Assembly (NCBI GenBank): GCA_022575985.1
Contig: JAKSXM010000297.1
Span: 62,001 to 126,000 of the forward strand
Source: Anagrus nilaparvatae
Lineage: Eukaryota; Arthropoda; Insecta; Hymenoptera; Mymaridae
DNA length: 64,000 nucleotides
Direction: 5' to 3'
Below, one piece after another: positions 31,668-45,206 of the stretch (its first letter is position 1; every line of letters begins with the position of its first letter). Position numbers and translations under genes: made by a program. The notes below the pieces were generated by a model. That model worked only from the letters and a program-made list of their open reading frames with translations, was not told the DNA's origin and ran no database searches.

Positions 31668-32490
31668 CTGATCATATCATCCCACCTGGCCGAGTTGAAA
31701 GCGTTTTTGACGTCCAGCGTTACTAGAAGGACGTCCTTGCGAATTGCAGGCCGCTTTTCCCTCTCAGCCTCTACGGTATCCACGACATGCCGAATGGCGT
31801 CTATCGTGGAATGCCCTTCACGAAAACCATGCTGCTCCTCAGAGAGACCACCGCCCTCCTCGATTGCCCTTCTGAGCCTTGCCCGGAGCAAGCTCTCCAA
31901 AACCTTACTAATAATGCGTGTCGCATGTTCCCTTGGAGAACCTTGAACATTTTCGATGACACCTGCTTCTCGCCACAGCCAGAGCCTCCCGATAACTAGG
32001 GCAGTTTACCTCTCCAGGATAAAGCTCCGTGGAGCAGTTATCCTTTCTGGTTTTACAGAGGAAGCACTCAGGCTTATCCTTGCTGCACTCTATCCTCTTA
32101 TGGCCATCTTCACCACACTTTAAACACGCCTTACTTCTGTCTGGGCCTTTGCAGACATATTGGCTATGTCCATAACCCAGACACTTGTAGCAGCGCCTCA
32201 CGTCTGCACGGAGGCGCACTCTACTCGATGTCCAGCCGATCTGGATTTTGCCCTTTTTGGCCAGGCCTAGAGCGTCGGCCTCTAGAAGGTCCACCACGGC
32301 CACCTGGCATTTTGTGCCTTTGGTTTTGAAAATGGACACCTCGAATAGGTCTCCAATTTCGACACCTATGGCCTTGGCAAGAGCTGCCTGAATCTCCTGT
32401 TCTTTCGTGACCCCATCCAAATCTCAAATTCCGAGTTTTAGTGTCGGGATCAAGTCACGAACATTCGACTCAGGGCCCGTGACTTACTTC
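31668..32490 (-). mobile_element. R1 piece, copy 11 (gag frame open)
   Basis: Full 823 bp; 170-codon gag ORF 31908-32420; RT ORF 31619-31900. The position corresponds to copy 22 (offset 20076), but the sequence belongs to the copy 8/15/19 marker group. Confidence 0.9.
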
Positions 32491-32784
32491 AAACTCTATT
32501 AAATTATTTATATAATTTTTCTTAAGCTCTATCACTTGGTGGGCCGTATTAATTTGAGATTTTCTCTATTTAAAATATTTTTACATTATTAGTAAACTTG
32601 GTTTATAAAGAATTTCAACTAATTCTATTGGTTTTATGAAAATGGAACCAAATTTTTAAAAAAATAATTTTAAAACTTAGTTAAACTATTTATGACATTT
32701 TTTCTTGCTGTATAGCCTAGTAGACCGTATTAATCTTAGATATTCTTTATTCTAAATATTGTTGGATTATTAATAAAATTGGTT
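32491..32784. repeat. Satellite block 14, minimal spacer
   Basis: 294 bp, about 1.6 monomers: the shortest spacer in the window (R1 spacing 1117 bp), seen again at 35814-36107. Confidence 0.95.
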
Positions 32785-33607
32785 CTGATCATGTCATCAA
32801 ACCTGGCCGAGTTGAAAGCGTTTTTGACGTCCAGCGTTACTAGAAGGACGTCCTTGCGAATTGCAGGCCGCTTTTCTCTCTCAACCTCTACGGTATCCAC
32901 GACATGCCGAATGGCGTCTATCGTGGAATGCCCTTCACGAAAACCATGCTGCTCCTCAGAGAGACCACCGCCCTCCTCGATTGCCCTTCTGAGCCTTGCC
33001 CGGAGCAAGCTCTCCAAAACCTTACCAATGGTGCGTGTCGCATGTTCCCTTGGAGAACCTTGAACATTTTCGATGACACCTGCTACTCGCCACAGCCAGA
33101 GCCTCCCGATAACTGGGACAGTTTACCTCTCCAGGATAAAGCTCCGTGGAGCACTTATCCTTTCTGGTTTTACAGAGGAAGCACTCAGGCTTATCCTTGA
33201 TGTACTCTATCCTCTTATGGCCATCTTCACCACACTTTAAACACGCCTTACTTCTGTCTGGGCCTTTGCAGACATATTGGTTATGTCCATAACCCAGACA
33301 CTTGTAGCAGAGCCTCACGTCTGCACGGAGGCGCACTCAACTCGATGTCCAGCCGATCTGGATTTTGCCCTTTTTGGCCAGGCGTAGAGCGTCGGCCTCA
33401 AGAAGGTCCACCACGGCCATCTGGCTTTTTGTGCCTTTGGTTTTGAAAATGGACACCTCGAATAGGTCTCCATTTTCGACACCTATGGCCTTGGCAAGAG
33501 CTGCCTGAATCTCCTGTTCTTTCGTGACCCCATCCAAATCTCAAATTTCGAGTTTTAGTGTCGAGATCAAGTCACGAACATTCGACTCAGGGCCCGTGAC
33601 TTACTTC
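32785..33607 (-). mobile_element. R1 piece, copy 12 (second zinc knuckle broken)
   Basis: Full 823 bp. Gag is split by the TGA (33337-33537 and 33022-33336). The last Cys of the second CCHC knuckle reads Tyr (RIEYIKD), so it could not bind zinc normally. RT is at 32736-33017 with W-to-F in NSARWDD. Confidence 0.9.
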
Positions 33608-34990
33608 AAACTCTATTAAACTATTTATATAATTTTTCTTAAGCTCTATCACTTGGTAGGCCGTATTAATTTGAGATTTTATATATTTTTATATTATTAG
33701 TAAACTTGGTTTATAAACAATTTCAACTAATTCTATTGGTTTTATGAAAATGGAACCAAATTTTTAAAATAATAATTTTAAAACTTAGTTAAACTATTTA
33801 TGACATTTTTTCTTGCTGTATAGCCTGGTAAACCGTTTTAATTTTAAAAATTCTTTATTTTAAATATTGTTGCATTATTAGTAAACTTGGTTTATAAATA
33901 ATTTTAACCAATTCATATTGTTATATGAAAGTGGAACCCTACTACTAAAATAGCAAAAATTTTAAAACTCTCTTTAACTATTTATATAATTTTTATTAAG
34001 CTCTATCACTTGTTGGACCGTATTAATTTGAGATTTTCTCTAATTAAAATATTTTTATATTATTAGTAAACTTGGTTTATAAAGAATTTCGACTAATTCT
34101 ATTGGTTTTATGGAAATGGAACCAAATTTTTAAAATAATAATTTTAAAACTTAGTTAAACTATTTATGACATTTTTTCTTGCTGTATAGCCTAGTAGACC
34201 GTATTAATTTTAGATATTCTATATTCTAAATATTGTTGCATTATTAGTAAACTAGGTTTATAAATAATTTTAACCAATTCATATTGTTATATGAAAGTGG
34301 AACCCTACTACTAAAATAGCAAACATTTTAAAACTCTCTTAAACTATTTATATAATTTTTCTTAAGCTCTATCACTTTGTGGGCCGTATTAATTTAAGAT
34401 TTTCTCTATTTTAAATATTTTTATATTATTAGTAAACTTGGTTTATAAATAATTTCAACTTATTCTATTGGTTTTATGAAAATGGAACCAAATTTTTAAA
34501 ATAATAATTTTAAAACTTAGTTAAACTATTTATGACATTTTTTCTTGCTGTATAGCCTGGTAAACCGTTTTAATTTTAGATATTCTTTATTTTAAATATT
34601 GTTGCATTATTAGTAAACTAGGTTTATAAATAATTTTAACCAATTCATATTGTTATATGAAAGTGGAACCCTACTACTAAAATAGCAAAAATTTTAAAAC
34701 TCTCTTTAACTATTTATATAATTTTTTTTAAGCTCTATCACTTGTTGGACCGTATTAATTTGAGATTTTCTCTATTTAAAATATTTTTATATTATTTCTA
34801 AACTTGGTTTATAAACAATTTCAACTAATTCTATGGGTTTTATGAAAATGGAACCAAATTTTTAAAAAAATAATTTTAAAACTTAGTTATACTATTTATG
34901 ACATTTTTTCTTGCTGTATAGCCTAGTAGACCGTATTAATCTTAGATATTCTTTATTTTAAATATTGTTGGATTATTAATAAAATTGGTT
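33608..34990. repeat. Satellite block 15
   Basis: About 7.6 monomers; R1 spacing 2206 bp. No genes. Confidence 0.95.
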
Positions 34991-35813
34991 CTGATCATGT
35001 CATCCCACCTGGCCGAGTTGAAAGCGTTTTTGACGTCCAGCGTTACTAGAAGGACGTCCTTGCGAATTGCAGGCCGCTTTTCCCTCTCAGCCTCTACGGT
35101 ATCCACGACATGCCGAATGGCGTCTATCGTGGAATGCACTTCACGAAAACCATGCTGCTCCTCAGAGACACCACCGCCCTCCTCGATTGCCCTTCTGAGC
35201 CTTGCCCGGAGCAAGCTCTCCAAAACCTTACCAATGGTGCGTGTCGCATGTTCCCTTGGAGAACCTTGAACATTTTCGATGACACCTGCTTCTCGCCACA
35301 GCCAGAGCCTCCCGAAAACTGGGGCAGTTTACCTCTCCAGGATAAAGCTCCGTGGAGCACTTATCCTTTCTGGTTTTACAGAGGAAGCACTCAGGCTTAT
35401 CCTTGCTGCACTCTATCCTCTTATGGCCATCTTCACCACACTTTAAACACGCCTTACTTCTGTCTGGGCCTTTGCAGACATATTGGCTATGTCCATAACC
35501 CAGACACTTGTAGCAGCGCCTCACGTCTGCACGGAGGCGCACTCAACTCGATGTCCAGCCGATCTGGATTTTGCCCTTTTTGGCCAGGCGTAGAGCGTCG
35601 GCCTCAAGAAGGTCCACCACGGCCATCTGGCTTTTTGTGCCTTTGGTTTTGAAAATGGACACCTCGAATAGGTCTCCATTTTCGACACCTATGGCCTTGG
35701 CAAGAGCTGCCTGAATCTCCTGTTCTTTCGTGACCCCATCCAAATCTCAAATTTCGAGTTTTAGTGTCGGGATCAAGTCACGAACATTTGACTCAGGGCC
35801 CGTGACTTACTTC
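34991..35813 (-). mobile_element. R1 piece, copy 13
   Basis: Full 823 bp; gag split (35543-35743 and 35228-35542); RT ORF 34942-35223 with V for L in the GGGLSEE segment. Confidence 0.9.
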
Positions 35814-36107
35814 AAACTCTATTAAATTATTTATATAATTTTTCATAAGCTCTATCACTTGGTGGGCCGTATTAATTTGAGATTTTCTCTATTTAAAATA
35901 ATTTTATATTATTTGTAAACTTGGTTTATAAACAATTTCAACTAATTCTATTGGTTTTATGAAAATGGAACCAAATTTTTAAAAAAATAATTTTAAAACT
36001 TAGTTAATCTATTTATGACATTTTTTCTTGCTGTATAGCCTAGTAGACCGTATTAATCTTAGATATTCTTTATTTTAAATATTGTTGGATTATTAATAAA
36101 ATTGGTT
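35814..36107. repeat. Satellite block 16, minimal spacer
   Basis: 294 bp, the same length as block 14; R1 spacing 1117 bp. Confidence 0.95.
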
Positions 36108-36929
36108 CTGATCATGTCATCCCACCTGGCCGAGTTGAAAACGTTTTTGACGTCCAGCGTTACTAGAAGGACGTCCTTGCGAATTGCAGGCCGCTTTTCC
36201 CTCTCAGCCTCTACGGTATCCACGACATGCCGAATGGCGTCTATCGTGGAATGCCCTTCACGAAAACCATGCTGCTCCTCAGAGAGACCACCGCCCTCCT
36301 CGATTGCCCTTTTGAGCCTTGCCCGGAGCAAGCTCTCCAAAACCTTACCAATGGTGCGTGTCGCATGTTCCCTTGGAGAACCTTGAAAATTTCGATGACA
36401 CCTGCTTCTCGCCACAGCCAGAGCCTCCCGATAACTGGGGCAGTTTACCTCTCCAGGATAAAGCTCCGTGGAGCACTTATCCTTTCTGGTTTTACAGAGG
36501 AAGCACTCAGGCTTATCCTTGCTGCACTCTATCCTCTTATGGCCATCTTCACCACACTTTAAACACGCCTTACTTCTGTCTGGGCTTTTGCAGACATATT
36601 GGCTATGTCCATAACCCAGACACTTGTAGCAGCGCCTCACGTCTGCACGGAGGCGCACTCAACTCGATGTCCAACCGATCTGGATTTTGCCCTTTTTGGC
36701 CAGGCGTAGAGCGTCGGCCTCAAGAAGGTCCACCACGGCCATCTGGCTTTTTGTGCCTTTGGTTTTGAAAATGGACACCTCGAATAGGTCTCCATTTTCG
36801 ACACCTATGGCCTTGGCAAGAGCTGCCTGAATCTCCTGTTCTTTCGTGACCCCATCCAAATCTCAAATTTCGAGTTTTAGTGTCGGTATCAAGTCACGAA
36901 CATTCGACTCAGGGCCCGTGACTGACTTC
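36108..36929 (-). mobile_element. R1 piece, copy 14 (1 bp deletion fuses gag knuckles to RT)
   Basis: 822 bp. One base is missing near 36388 ('ccttgaaaatttcg' for 'ccttgaacattttcg'), which brings the gag frame into register with RT and makes a 199-codon ORF (36059-36658) with the zinc clusters followed by the RT motifs up to the first Asp. Gag upstream is still cut by the TGA (36659-36859). The fusion is accidental in origin; no other copy has it. Confidence 0.9.
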
Positions 36930-38129
36930 AAACTCTATTAAACTATTTATATAATTTTTCTTAAGCTCTATCACTTGGTGGGTCGTATTAATTTGAGATT
37001 TTATATATTTTTATATTATTAGTAAACTTGGTTTATAAACAATTTCAACTAATTCTATTGGTTTTATGAAAATGGAACCAAATTTTTAAAATAATAATTT
37101 TAAAACTTAGTTAAACTATTTATAACATTTTTTCTTGCTGTATAGCCTAGTAGACCGTATTAATTTTAGATATTCTATATTTTAAATATTGTTGCATTAT
37201 TAGTAAACTAGGTTTATAAATAATTTTAACCAATTCATATTGTTATATGAAAGTGGAACCCTACTACTAAAATAGCAAACATTTTAAAACTCTCTTAAAC
37301 TATTTATATAATTTTTCTTAAGCTCTATCACTTTGTGGGCCGTATTAATTTAAGATTTTCTCTATTTTAAATATTTTTATATTATTAGTAAACTTGGTTT
37401 ATAAACAATTTCAACTTATTCTATTGGTTTTATGAAAATGGAACCAAACTTTTAAAATAATAATGTCAAAACTTAGTTAAACTATTTATGATATTTTTTC
37501 TTGCTGTATAGCCTAGTAGACCGTATTACTTTTAGATATTCTTTATTTTAAATATTATTTCATAATTAGTAAACTTGGTTTATAAATAATTTTAACCAAT
37601 TCAAATGGTTTTATGAAAGTGGAACCAAATTTCTAAAAAAATAATAATTTTAAAACTTAGTCAAACTATTTATGACATTTTTTCTTGCTCTAAAGCCTGG
37701 TAAACCATTTTAATTTTAGATATTCTTTATTTTAAGTATTGTTGCATTATTAATAAACTTGGTTTATAAATAATTTTAACCAATTCAAATGGTTTTATGA
37801 AAGTGGAATCTTACTACTAAAATAGCAAAAATTTTAAAACTCTATTAAACTATTTATATAATTTTTATTAAGCTCTATCACTTGGTGGGCCGTATTAATT
37901 TGAGATTTTCTCTATTTAAAATATTTTTATATTATTTGTAAACTTGGTTTATAAACAATTTCAACTAATTCTATTGGTTTTATGAAAATGGAACCAAATT
38001 TTAAAAAAAATAATTTTAAATTTAGTTAAACTATTTATGACATTTAATCTTGCTGTATAGCCTAGTAGACCGTATTAATCTTAGATATTCTTTATTTTAA
38101 ATATTTTTGGATTATTAATAAAATTGGTT
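36930..38129. repeat. Satellite block 17
   Basis: About 6.6 monomers; R1 spacing 2022 bp. No genes. Confidence 0.95.
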
Positions 38130-38952
38130 CTGATCATTTCATCCCACCTGGCCGAGTTGAAAGAGTTTTTGACGTCCAGCGTTACTAGAAGGACGTCCTT
38201 GCGAATTGCAGGCCGCTTTTCACTCTCAGCCTCTACGGTATCCACGACATGCCGAATGGCGTCTATCGTGGAATGCCCTTCACGAAAACCATGCTGCTCC
38301 TCAGAGAGACCACCGCCCTCCTCGATTGCCCTTCTGAGCCTTGCCCGGAGCAAGCTCTCCAAAACCTTACTAATGGTGCGTGTCGCATGTTCCCTTGGAG
38401 AACCTTGAACATTTTCGATGACACCTGCTTCTCGCAACAGCCAGAGCCTCCCGATAACTAGGGCAGTTTAACTCTCCAGGATAAAGCTCCGTGGAGCAGT
38501 TATCCTTTCTGGTTTTACAGAGGAAGCACTCAGGTTTATCCTTGCTGCACTCTATCCTCTTATGGCCATCTTCACCACACTTTAAACACGCCTTACTTCT
38601 TTCTGGGCCTTTGCAGACATATTGGCTATGTCCATAACCCAGACACTTGTAGCAGCGCCTCACGTCTGCACGGAGGCGCACTCTACTCGATGTCCACCCG
38701 ATCTGGATTTTGCCCTTTTTGGCCAGGCATAGAGCGTCGGCCTCAAAAAGGTCCACCACGGCCATCTGGCTTTTTTTGCCTTTGGTTTTGAAAATGGACA
38801 CCTCGAATAGGTCTCCATTTTCGACACCTATGGCCTTGGCAAGAGCTGCCTGAATCTCCTGTTCTTTCGTGACCCCATCCAAATCTCAAATTTCGAGTTT
38901 TAGTGTCGAGATCAAGTCACGAACATTCGACTCAGGGCCCGTGACTGACTTC
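38130..38952 (-). mobile_element. R1 piece, copy 15 (gag frame open)
   Basis: Full 823 bp; 170-codon gag ORF 38370-38882; RT in ORF 38081-38437. Equivalent of copy 8 (offset 11432) and copy 19 (offset 8643). Confidence 0.9.
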
Positions 38953-39784
38953 AAACTCTATTAAACTATTTATATAATTTTTCTTAAGCTCTATCACTTG
39001 GTGGGCCGCATTAATTTGAGATTTTATATATTTTTATATTATTAGTAAACTTGGTTTATAAACAATTTCAACTAATTCTATTGGTTTTATGAAAATGGAA
39101 CCAAATTTTTAAAATAATAATTTTAAAGCTTAGTTAAACTATTTATGACATTTTTTCTTGCTGTATAGCCTAGTAGACCGTATTAATTTTAAATATTCTA
39201 TATTTTAAATATTGTTGCATTATTAGTAAACTAGGTTTATAAATAATTTTAAACAATTCATATTGTTATATGAAAGTGGAACCCTACTACTAAAATAGCA
39301 AACATTTTTAAACTCTCTTAAACTATTTATATAATTTTTCTTAAGCTCTATCACTTTGTGGGCCGTATTAATATAAGATTTTCTCTATTTTAAATATTTT
39401 TATATTATTAGTAAACTTGGTTTATAAACAATTTCAACTTATTCTATTGGTTTTATGAAAATGGAACCAAACTTTTAAAATAATAATGTCAAAACTTGGT
39501 TAAACTATTTATGATATTTTTTCTTGCTGTATAGCCTAATAGACCGTATTAATTTTAGATATTCTTTATTTTAAATATTATTTCATAATTAGTAAACTTG
39601 GTTTATAAATAATTTTAACCAATTCAAATGGTTTTATGAAAGTAGAACCAAATTTTAAAAAAAAAAATTTTAAAACTTAGTTAAACTATTTATGACATTT
39701 TTTCTTGCTGTATAGCCTAGTAGACCGTATTAATCTTAGATATTCTTTATTTTAAATATTGTTGGATTATTAATAAAATTGGTT
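38953..39784. repeat. Satellite block 18
   Basis: Equivalent of block 11 at the 11432 bp offset; about 4.6 monomers. Confidence 0.95.
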
Positions 39785-40607
39785 CTGATCATGTCATCCC
39801 ACCTGGCCGAGTTGAAAGCGTTTTTGACGTCCAGCGTTACTAGAAGGACGTTCTTGCGAATTGCAGGCCGCTTTTCCCTCTCAGCCTCTACGGTATCTAC
39901 GACATGCCGAATGGCGTCTATCGTGGAATGCCCTTCACGAAAACTATGCTGCTCCTCAGAGAGACCACCGCCCTCCTCGATTGCCCTTCTGAGCCTTGCC
40001 CGGAGCAAGCTCTCCAAAGCCTTACTAATGGTGCTTGTCGCATGTTCCCTTGGAGAACCTTGAACATTTTCGATGACACCTGCTTCTCGCCACAGCCAGA
40101 GCCTCCCGATAACTGGGGCAGTTTACCTCTCCAGGATAAAGCTCCGTGGAGCACTTATCCTTTCTGGTTTTACAGAGGAAGCACTCAGGCTTATCCTTGC
40201 TGCACTCTATCCTCTTATGGCCATCTTTACCACACTTTAAACACGCCTTACTTCTGTCTGGGCCTTTGCAGACATATTGGCTATGTCCATAACCCAGACA
40301 CTTGTAGCAGCGCCTCACGTCTGCACGGAGGCGCACTCTGCTCGATGTCCAGCCGATCTGGATTTGAGCCTTTTTGGCCAGGCGTAGAGCGTCGGCCTCA
40401 AGAAGGTCCACCACGGCCATCTGGCTTTTTGTGCCTTTGGTTTTGAAAATGGACACCTCGAATAGGTCTCCATTTTCGACACCTATGGCCTTGGCAAGAG
40501 CTGCCTGAATCTTCTGTTCTTTCGTGACCCCATCCAAATCTCAAATTTCGAGTTTTAGTGTCGGGATCAAGTCACGAACATTCGACTCAGGGCCCGTGAC
40601 TGACTTC
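39785..40607 (-). mobile_element. R1 piece, copy 16 (gag frame open)
   Basis: Full 823 bp; 170-codon gag ORF 40025-40537; RT ORF 39736-40017. Shares 'ggtgcttgtcgc' with copy 20 but not copy 9, so 16 and 20 are the closer pair. Confidence 0.9.
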
Positions 40608-41623
40608 AAACTCTATTAAACTATTTATATAATTTTTCTTAAGCTCTATCACTTGGTGGGCCGTATTAATTTGAGATTTTATATATTTTTATATTATTAG
40701 TAAACTTGGTTTATAAACAATTTCAACTAATTCTATTGGTTTTATGAAAATGGAACCAAATTTTTAAAATAATAATTTTAAAACTTAGTTAAACTATTTA
40801 TGAAATTTTTTCTTGCTGCATAGCCTAGTAGACCGTATTAATTTTAGATATTCTATATTTTAAATATTGTTGCTTTATTAGTAAACTAGGTTTATAAATA
40901 ATTTTAACCAATTCATATTGTTATATGAAAGTGGAACCCTACTACTAAAATAGCAAACATTTTAAAACTCTCTTAAACTATTTATATAATTTTTCTTAAG
41001 CTCTATCACTTTGTGGGCCGTATTAATTTAAGATTTTCTCTATTTTAAATATTTTTATATTATTAGTAAACTTGGTTTATAAACAATTTCAACTTCTTCT
41101 ATTGGTTTTATGAAAATGGAACCAAACATTTAAAATAATAATGTCAAAACTTAGTTAAAATATTTATGATATTTTTTCTTGCTGTATAGCCTAATAGACC
41201 GTATTAATTTTAGATATTCTTTATTTTAAATATTATTTCATAATTAGTAAACTTGGTTTATAAATAATTTTAACCAATTCAAATGGTTTTATGAAAGTGG
41301 AATCTTACTACTGAAATAGCAAAAATTTTAAAACTCTATTAAACTATTTATATAATTTTTATTAAGCTCTATCACTTGGTGGGCCGTATTAATTTGAGAT
41401 TTTCTCTATTTAAAATATTTTTATATTATTTGTAAACTTGGTTTATAAACAATTTCAACTAATTCTATTGGTTTTATGAAAATGGAACCAAATTTTAAAA
41501 AAAATAATTTTAAATGTAGTTAAACTATTTATGACATTTAATCTTGCTGTATAGCCTAGTAGACCGTATTAATCTTAGATATTCTTTATTTTAAATATTG
41601 TTGGATTATTAATAAAATTGGTT
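40608..41623. repeat. Satellite block 19
   Basis: Equivalent of block 12; about 5.6 monomers, R1 spacing 1839 bp. Confidence 0.95.
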
Positions 41624-42446
41624 CTGATCATGTCATCCCACCTGGCCGAGTTGAAAGCGTTTTTGACGTCCAGCGTTACTAGAAGGACGTCCTTGCGAAT
41701 TGCAGGCCGCTTTTCCCTCTTAGCCTCTACGGTATCCACGACATGCCGAATGGCGTCTATCGTGGAATGCCCTTCACGAAAACCATGCTGCTCCTCAGAG
41801 AGACCACCGCCCTCCTCGATTGCCCTTCTGAGCCTTGCCCGGAGCAACCTCTCCAAAACCTTACTAATGGTGCGTGTCGCATGTTCCCTTGGAGAACCTT
41901 AAACATTTTCGATGACAGCTGCTTCTCGCCACAGCCAGAGCCTCCCGATAACTGGGGCAGTTTAGCTCTCCAGGATAAAGCTCCGTGGAGCACTTATCCT
42001 TTCTGGTTTTACAGAGGAAGCACTCAGGCTTATCCTTGCTGCACTCTATCCTCTTATGGCCATCTTCACCACACTTTAAACACGCCTTACTTCTGTCTGG
42101 GCCTTTGCAGACATATTGGCTATGTCCATAACCCAGACACTTGTAGCAACGCCTCACGTCTGCACGGAAGCGCACTCTACTCGATGTCCAGCCGATCTGG
42201 ATTTTGCCCTTTTTGGCCAGGCGTAGAGCGTCGGCCTCAAGAAGGTCCACCACGGCCATCTGGCATTTTGTGCCTTTGGTTTTGAAAATCGACACCTCGA
42301 ATAGGTCTCCATTTTCGACACCTATGGCCATGGCAAGAGCTGCCTGAATCTCCTGTTTTTTCGTGACCCCATCCAAATCTCAAATTTCGAGTTTTAGTGT
42401 CGGGATCAAGTCACGAACATTCGACTCAGGGCCCGTGACTGACTTC
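41624..42446 (-). mobile_element. R1 piece, copy 17 (gag frame open)
   Basis: Full 823 bp; 170-codon gag ORF 41864-42376; RT ORF 41575-41856. 'agtttagctctcc' is shared only with copy 22, at an offset of 10120 bp. Confidence 0.9.
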
Positions 42447-44383
42447 AAACTCTATTAAACTATTTATATAATTTTTCTTAAGCTCTATCACTTGGTGGGC
42501 CGTATTGATTTGAGATTTTATATATTTTTATATTATTAGTAAACTTGGTTTATAAACAATTTCAACTAATTCTATTGGTTTTATGAAAGTGGAACCAAAT
42601 TTCTAAAAAAATAATAATTTTAAAACTTAGTCAAACTATTTATGACATTTTTTCTTGCTGTAAGGCCTGGTAAACCGTTTTAATTTTAGATATTCTTTAT
42701 TTTAAATATTGTTGCATTATTAGTAAACTTGGTTTATAAATAATTTTAACCAATTCATATTGTTATATGAAAGTGGAACCCTACTACTAAAATAGAAAAA
42801 TTTTAAAACTCTCTTTAACTATTTATATAATTTTTATTAAGCTCTATCACTTGTTGGACCGTATTAATTTGAGATTTTCTCTATTTAAAATATTATTATA
42901 TTATTAGTAAACTTGGTTTATAAAGAATTTCAACTAATTCTATTGGTTTTATGAAAATGGAACCAAATTTTTAAAATAATAATTTTAAAACTTAGTTAAA
43001 CTATTTATGACATTTTTTCTTGCTCTATAGCCTAGTAGACCGTATTAATTTTAGATATTCTATATTTTAAATATTGTTGCATTATTAGTAAACTAGGTTT
43101 ATAAATAATTTTAACCAATTCATATTGTTATATGAAAGTGGAACCCTACTACTAAAATAGCAAACATTTTAAAACTCTCTTAAACTATTTATATAATTTT
43201 TCTTAAGCTCTATCACTTTGTGGGCCGTATTAATTTAAGATTTTCTCTATTTTAAATATTTTTATATTATTAGTAAACTTGGTTTATAAATAATTTTAAC
43301 CAATTCAAATGGTTTTATGAAAGTGGAACCAAATTTCTAAAAAAATAATAATTTTAAAACTTAGTTAAACTATTTATGACATTTTTTCATGCTGTAAAGC
43401 CTGGTAAACCATTTTAATTTTAGCTATTCTTTATTTTAAATATTGTTGCATTATTAGTAAACTAGGTTTTTAAATAATTTTAACCAATTCATATTGTTAT
43501 ATGAAAGTGGAACCCTACTACTAAAATAGCAAACATTTTAAAACTCTTTTAAACTATTTATATAATTTTTCTTAAGCTCTATCACTTAGTGGGCCGTATT
43601 AATTTAAGATTTTCTCTATTTTAAATATTTTTATATTATTAGTAAACTTGGTTTATAAACAATTTCAACTTATTCTATTGGTTTTATGAAAATGGAACCA
43701 AATTTTTAAAATAATAATGTCAAAACTTAGTTAAACTATTTATGATATTTTTTCTTGCTGTATAGCCTAGTAGACCGTATTACTTTTAGATATTCTTTAT
43801 TTTAAATATTATTTCATAATTAGTAAACTTGGTTTATAAATAATTTTAACCAATTCAAATGGTTTTATGAAAGTGGAACCAAATTTCTAAAAAAATAATA
43901 ATTTTAAAACTTAGTCAAACTATTTATGACATTTTTTCTTGCTCTAAAGCCTGGTAAACCATTTTAATTTTAGATATTCTTTATTTTAAGTATTGTTGCA
44001 TTATTAATAAACTTGGTTTATAAATAATTTTAACCAATTCAAATGGTTTTATGAAAGTGGAACCCTACTACTAAAATAGCAAAAATTTTAAAACTCTATT
44101 AAACTATTTATATAATTTTTATTAAGCTCTATCACTTGGTGGGCCGTATTAATTTGAGATTTTCTCTATTTAAAATATTTTTATATTATTTATAAACTTG
44201 GTTTATAAACAATTTCAACTAATTCTATTGGTTTTATGAAAATGGAACCAAATTTTAAAAAAAATAATTTTAAATTTAGTTAAACTATTTATGACATTTA
44301 ATCTTGCTGTATAGCCTAGTAGACCGTATTAATCTTAGATATTCTTTATTTTAAATATTGTTGGATTATTAATAAAATTGGTT
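42447..44383. repeat. Satellite block 20
   Basis: About 10.6 monomers; R1 spacing 2760 bp. Much of it recurs at 52568-54506, including the odd 'aaaatagaaaaattttaaaac' near 42793. Confidence 0.95.
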
Positions 44384-45206
44384 CTGATCATGTCATCCCA
44401 CCTGGCCGAGTTGAAAGCGTTTTTGACGTCCAGCGTTACTAGAAGGACGTCCTTGCGAATTGCAGGCCGCTTTTCCCTCTCAGCCTCTACGGTATCCACG
44501 ACATGCCGAATGGCGTCTATCGTGGAATGCCCTTCACGAAAACCATGCTGCTCCTCAGAGAGACCACCGCCCTCCTCGATTGCCCTTTTGAGCCTTGCCC
44601 GGAGCAAGCTCTCCAAAACATTACCAATGGTGCGTGTCGCATGTTCCCTTGGAGAACCTTGAACATTTTCGATGACACCTGCTTCTCGCCACAGCCAGAG
44701 CCTCCCGATGACTGGGGCAGTTTACCTCTCCAGGATAAAGCTCCGTGGAGCACTTATCCTTTCTGGTTTTACAGAGGAAGCACTCAGGCTTATCCTTGCT
44801 GCACTCTATCCTCTTATGGCCATCTTCACCACACTTTAAACACGCCTTACTTCTGTCTGGGCCTTTGCAGACATATTGGCTATGTCCATAACCCAGACAC
44901 TTGTAGCAGCGCCTCACGTCTGCACGGAGGCGCACTCAACTCGATGTCTAACCGATCTGGATTTTGCCCTTTTTGGCCAGGCGTAGAGCGTCGGCCTCAA
45001 GAAGGTCCACCACGGCCATCTGGCTTTTTGTGCCTTTGGTTTTGAAAATGGACACCTCGAATAGGTCTCCATTTTCGACACCTATGGCCTTGGCAAGAGC
45101 TGCCTAAATCTCCTGTTATATCGTGACCCCATCCAAATCTCAAATTTCGAGTTTTAGTGTCGAGATCAAGTCACGAACATTCGACTCAGGGCCCGTGACT
45201 GACTTC
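44384..45206 (-). mobile_element. R1 piece, copy 18
   Basis: Full 823 bp; knuckle ORF 44621-44935; RT 44335-44616. Carries the same disrupted gag start as copy 7 (20075 bp upstream). Confidence 0.9.
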
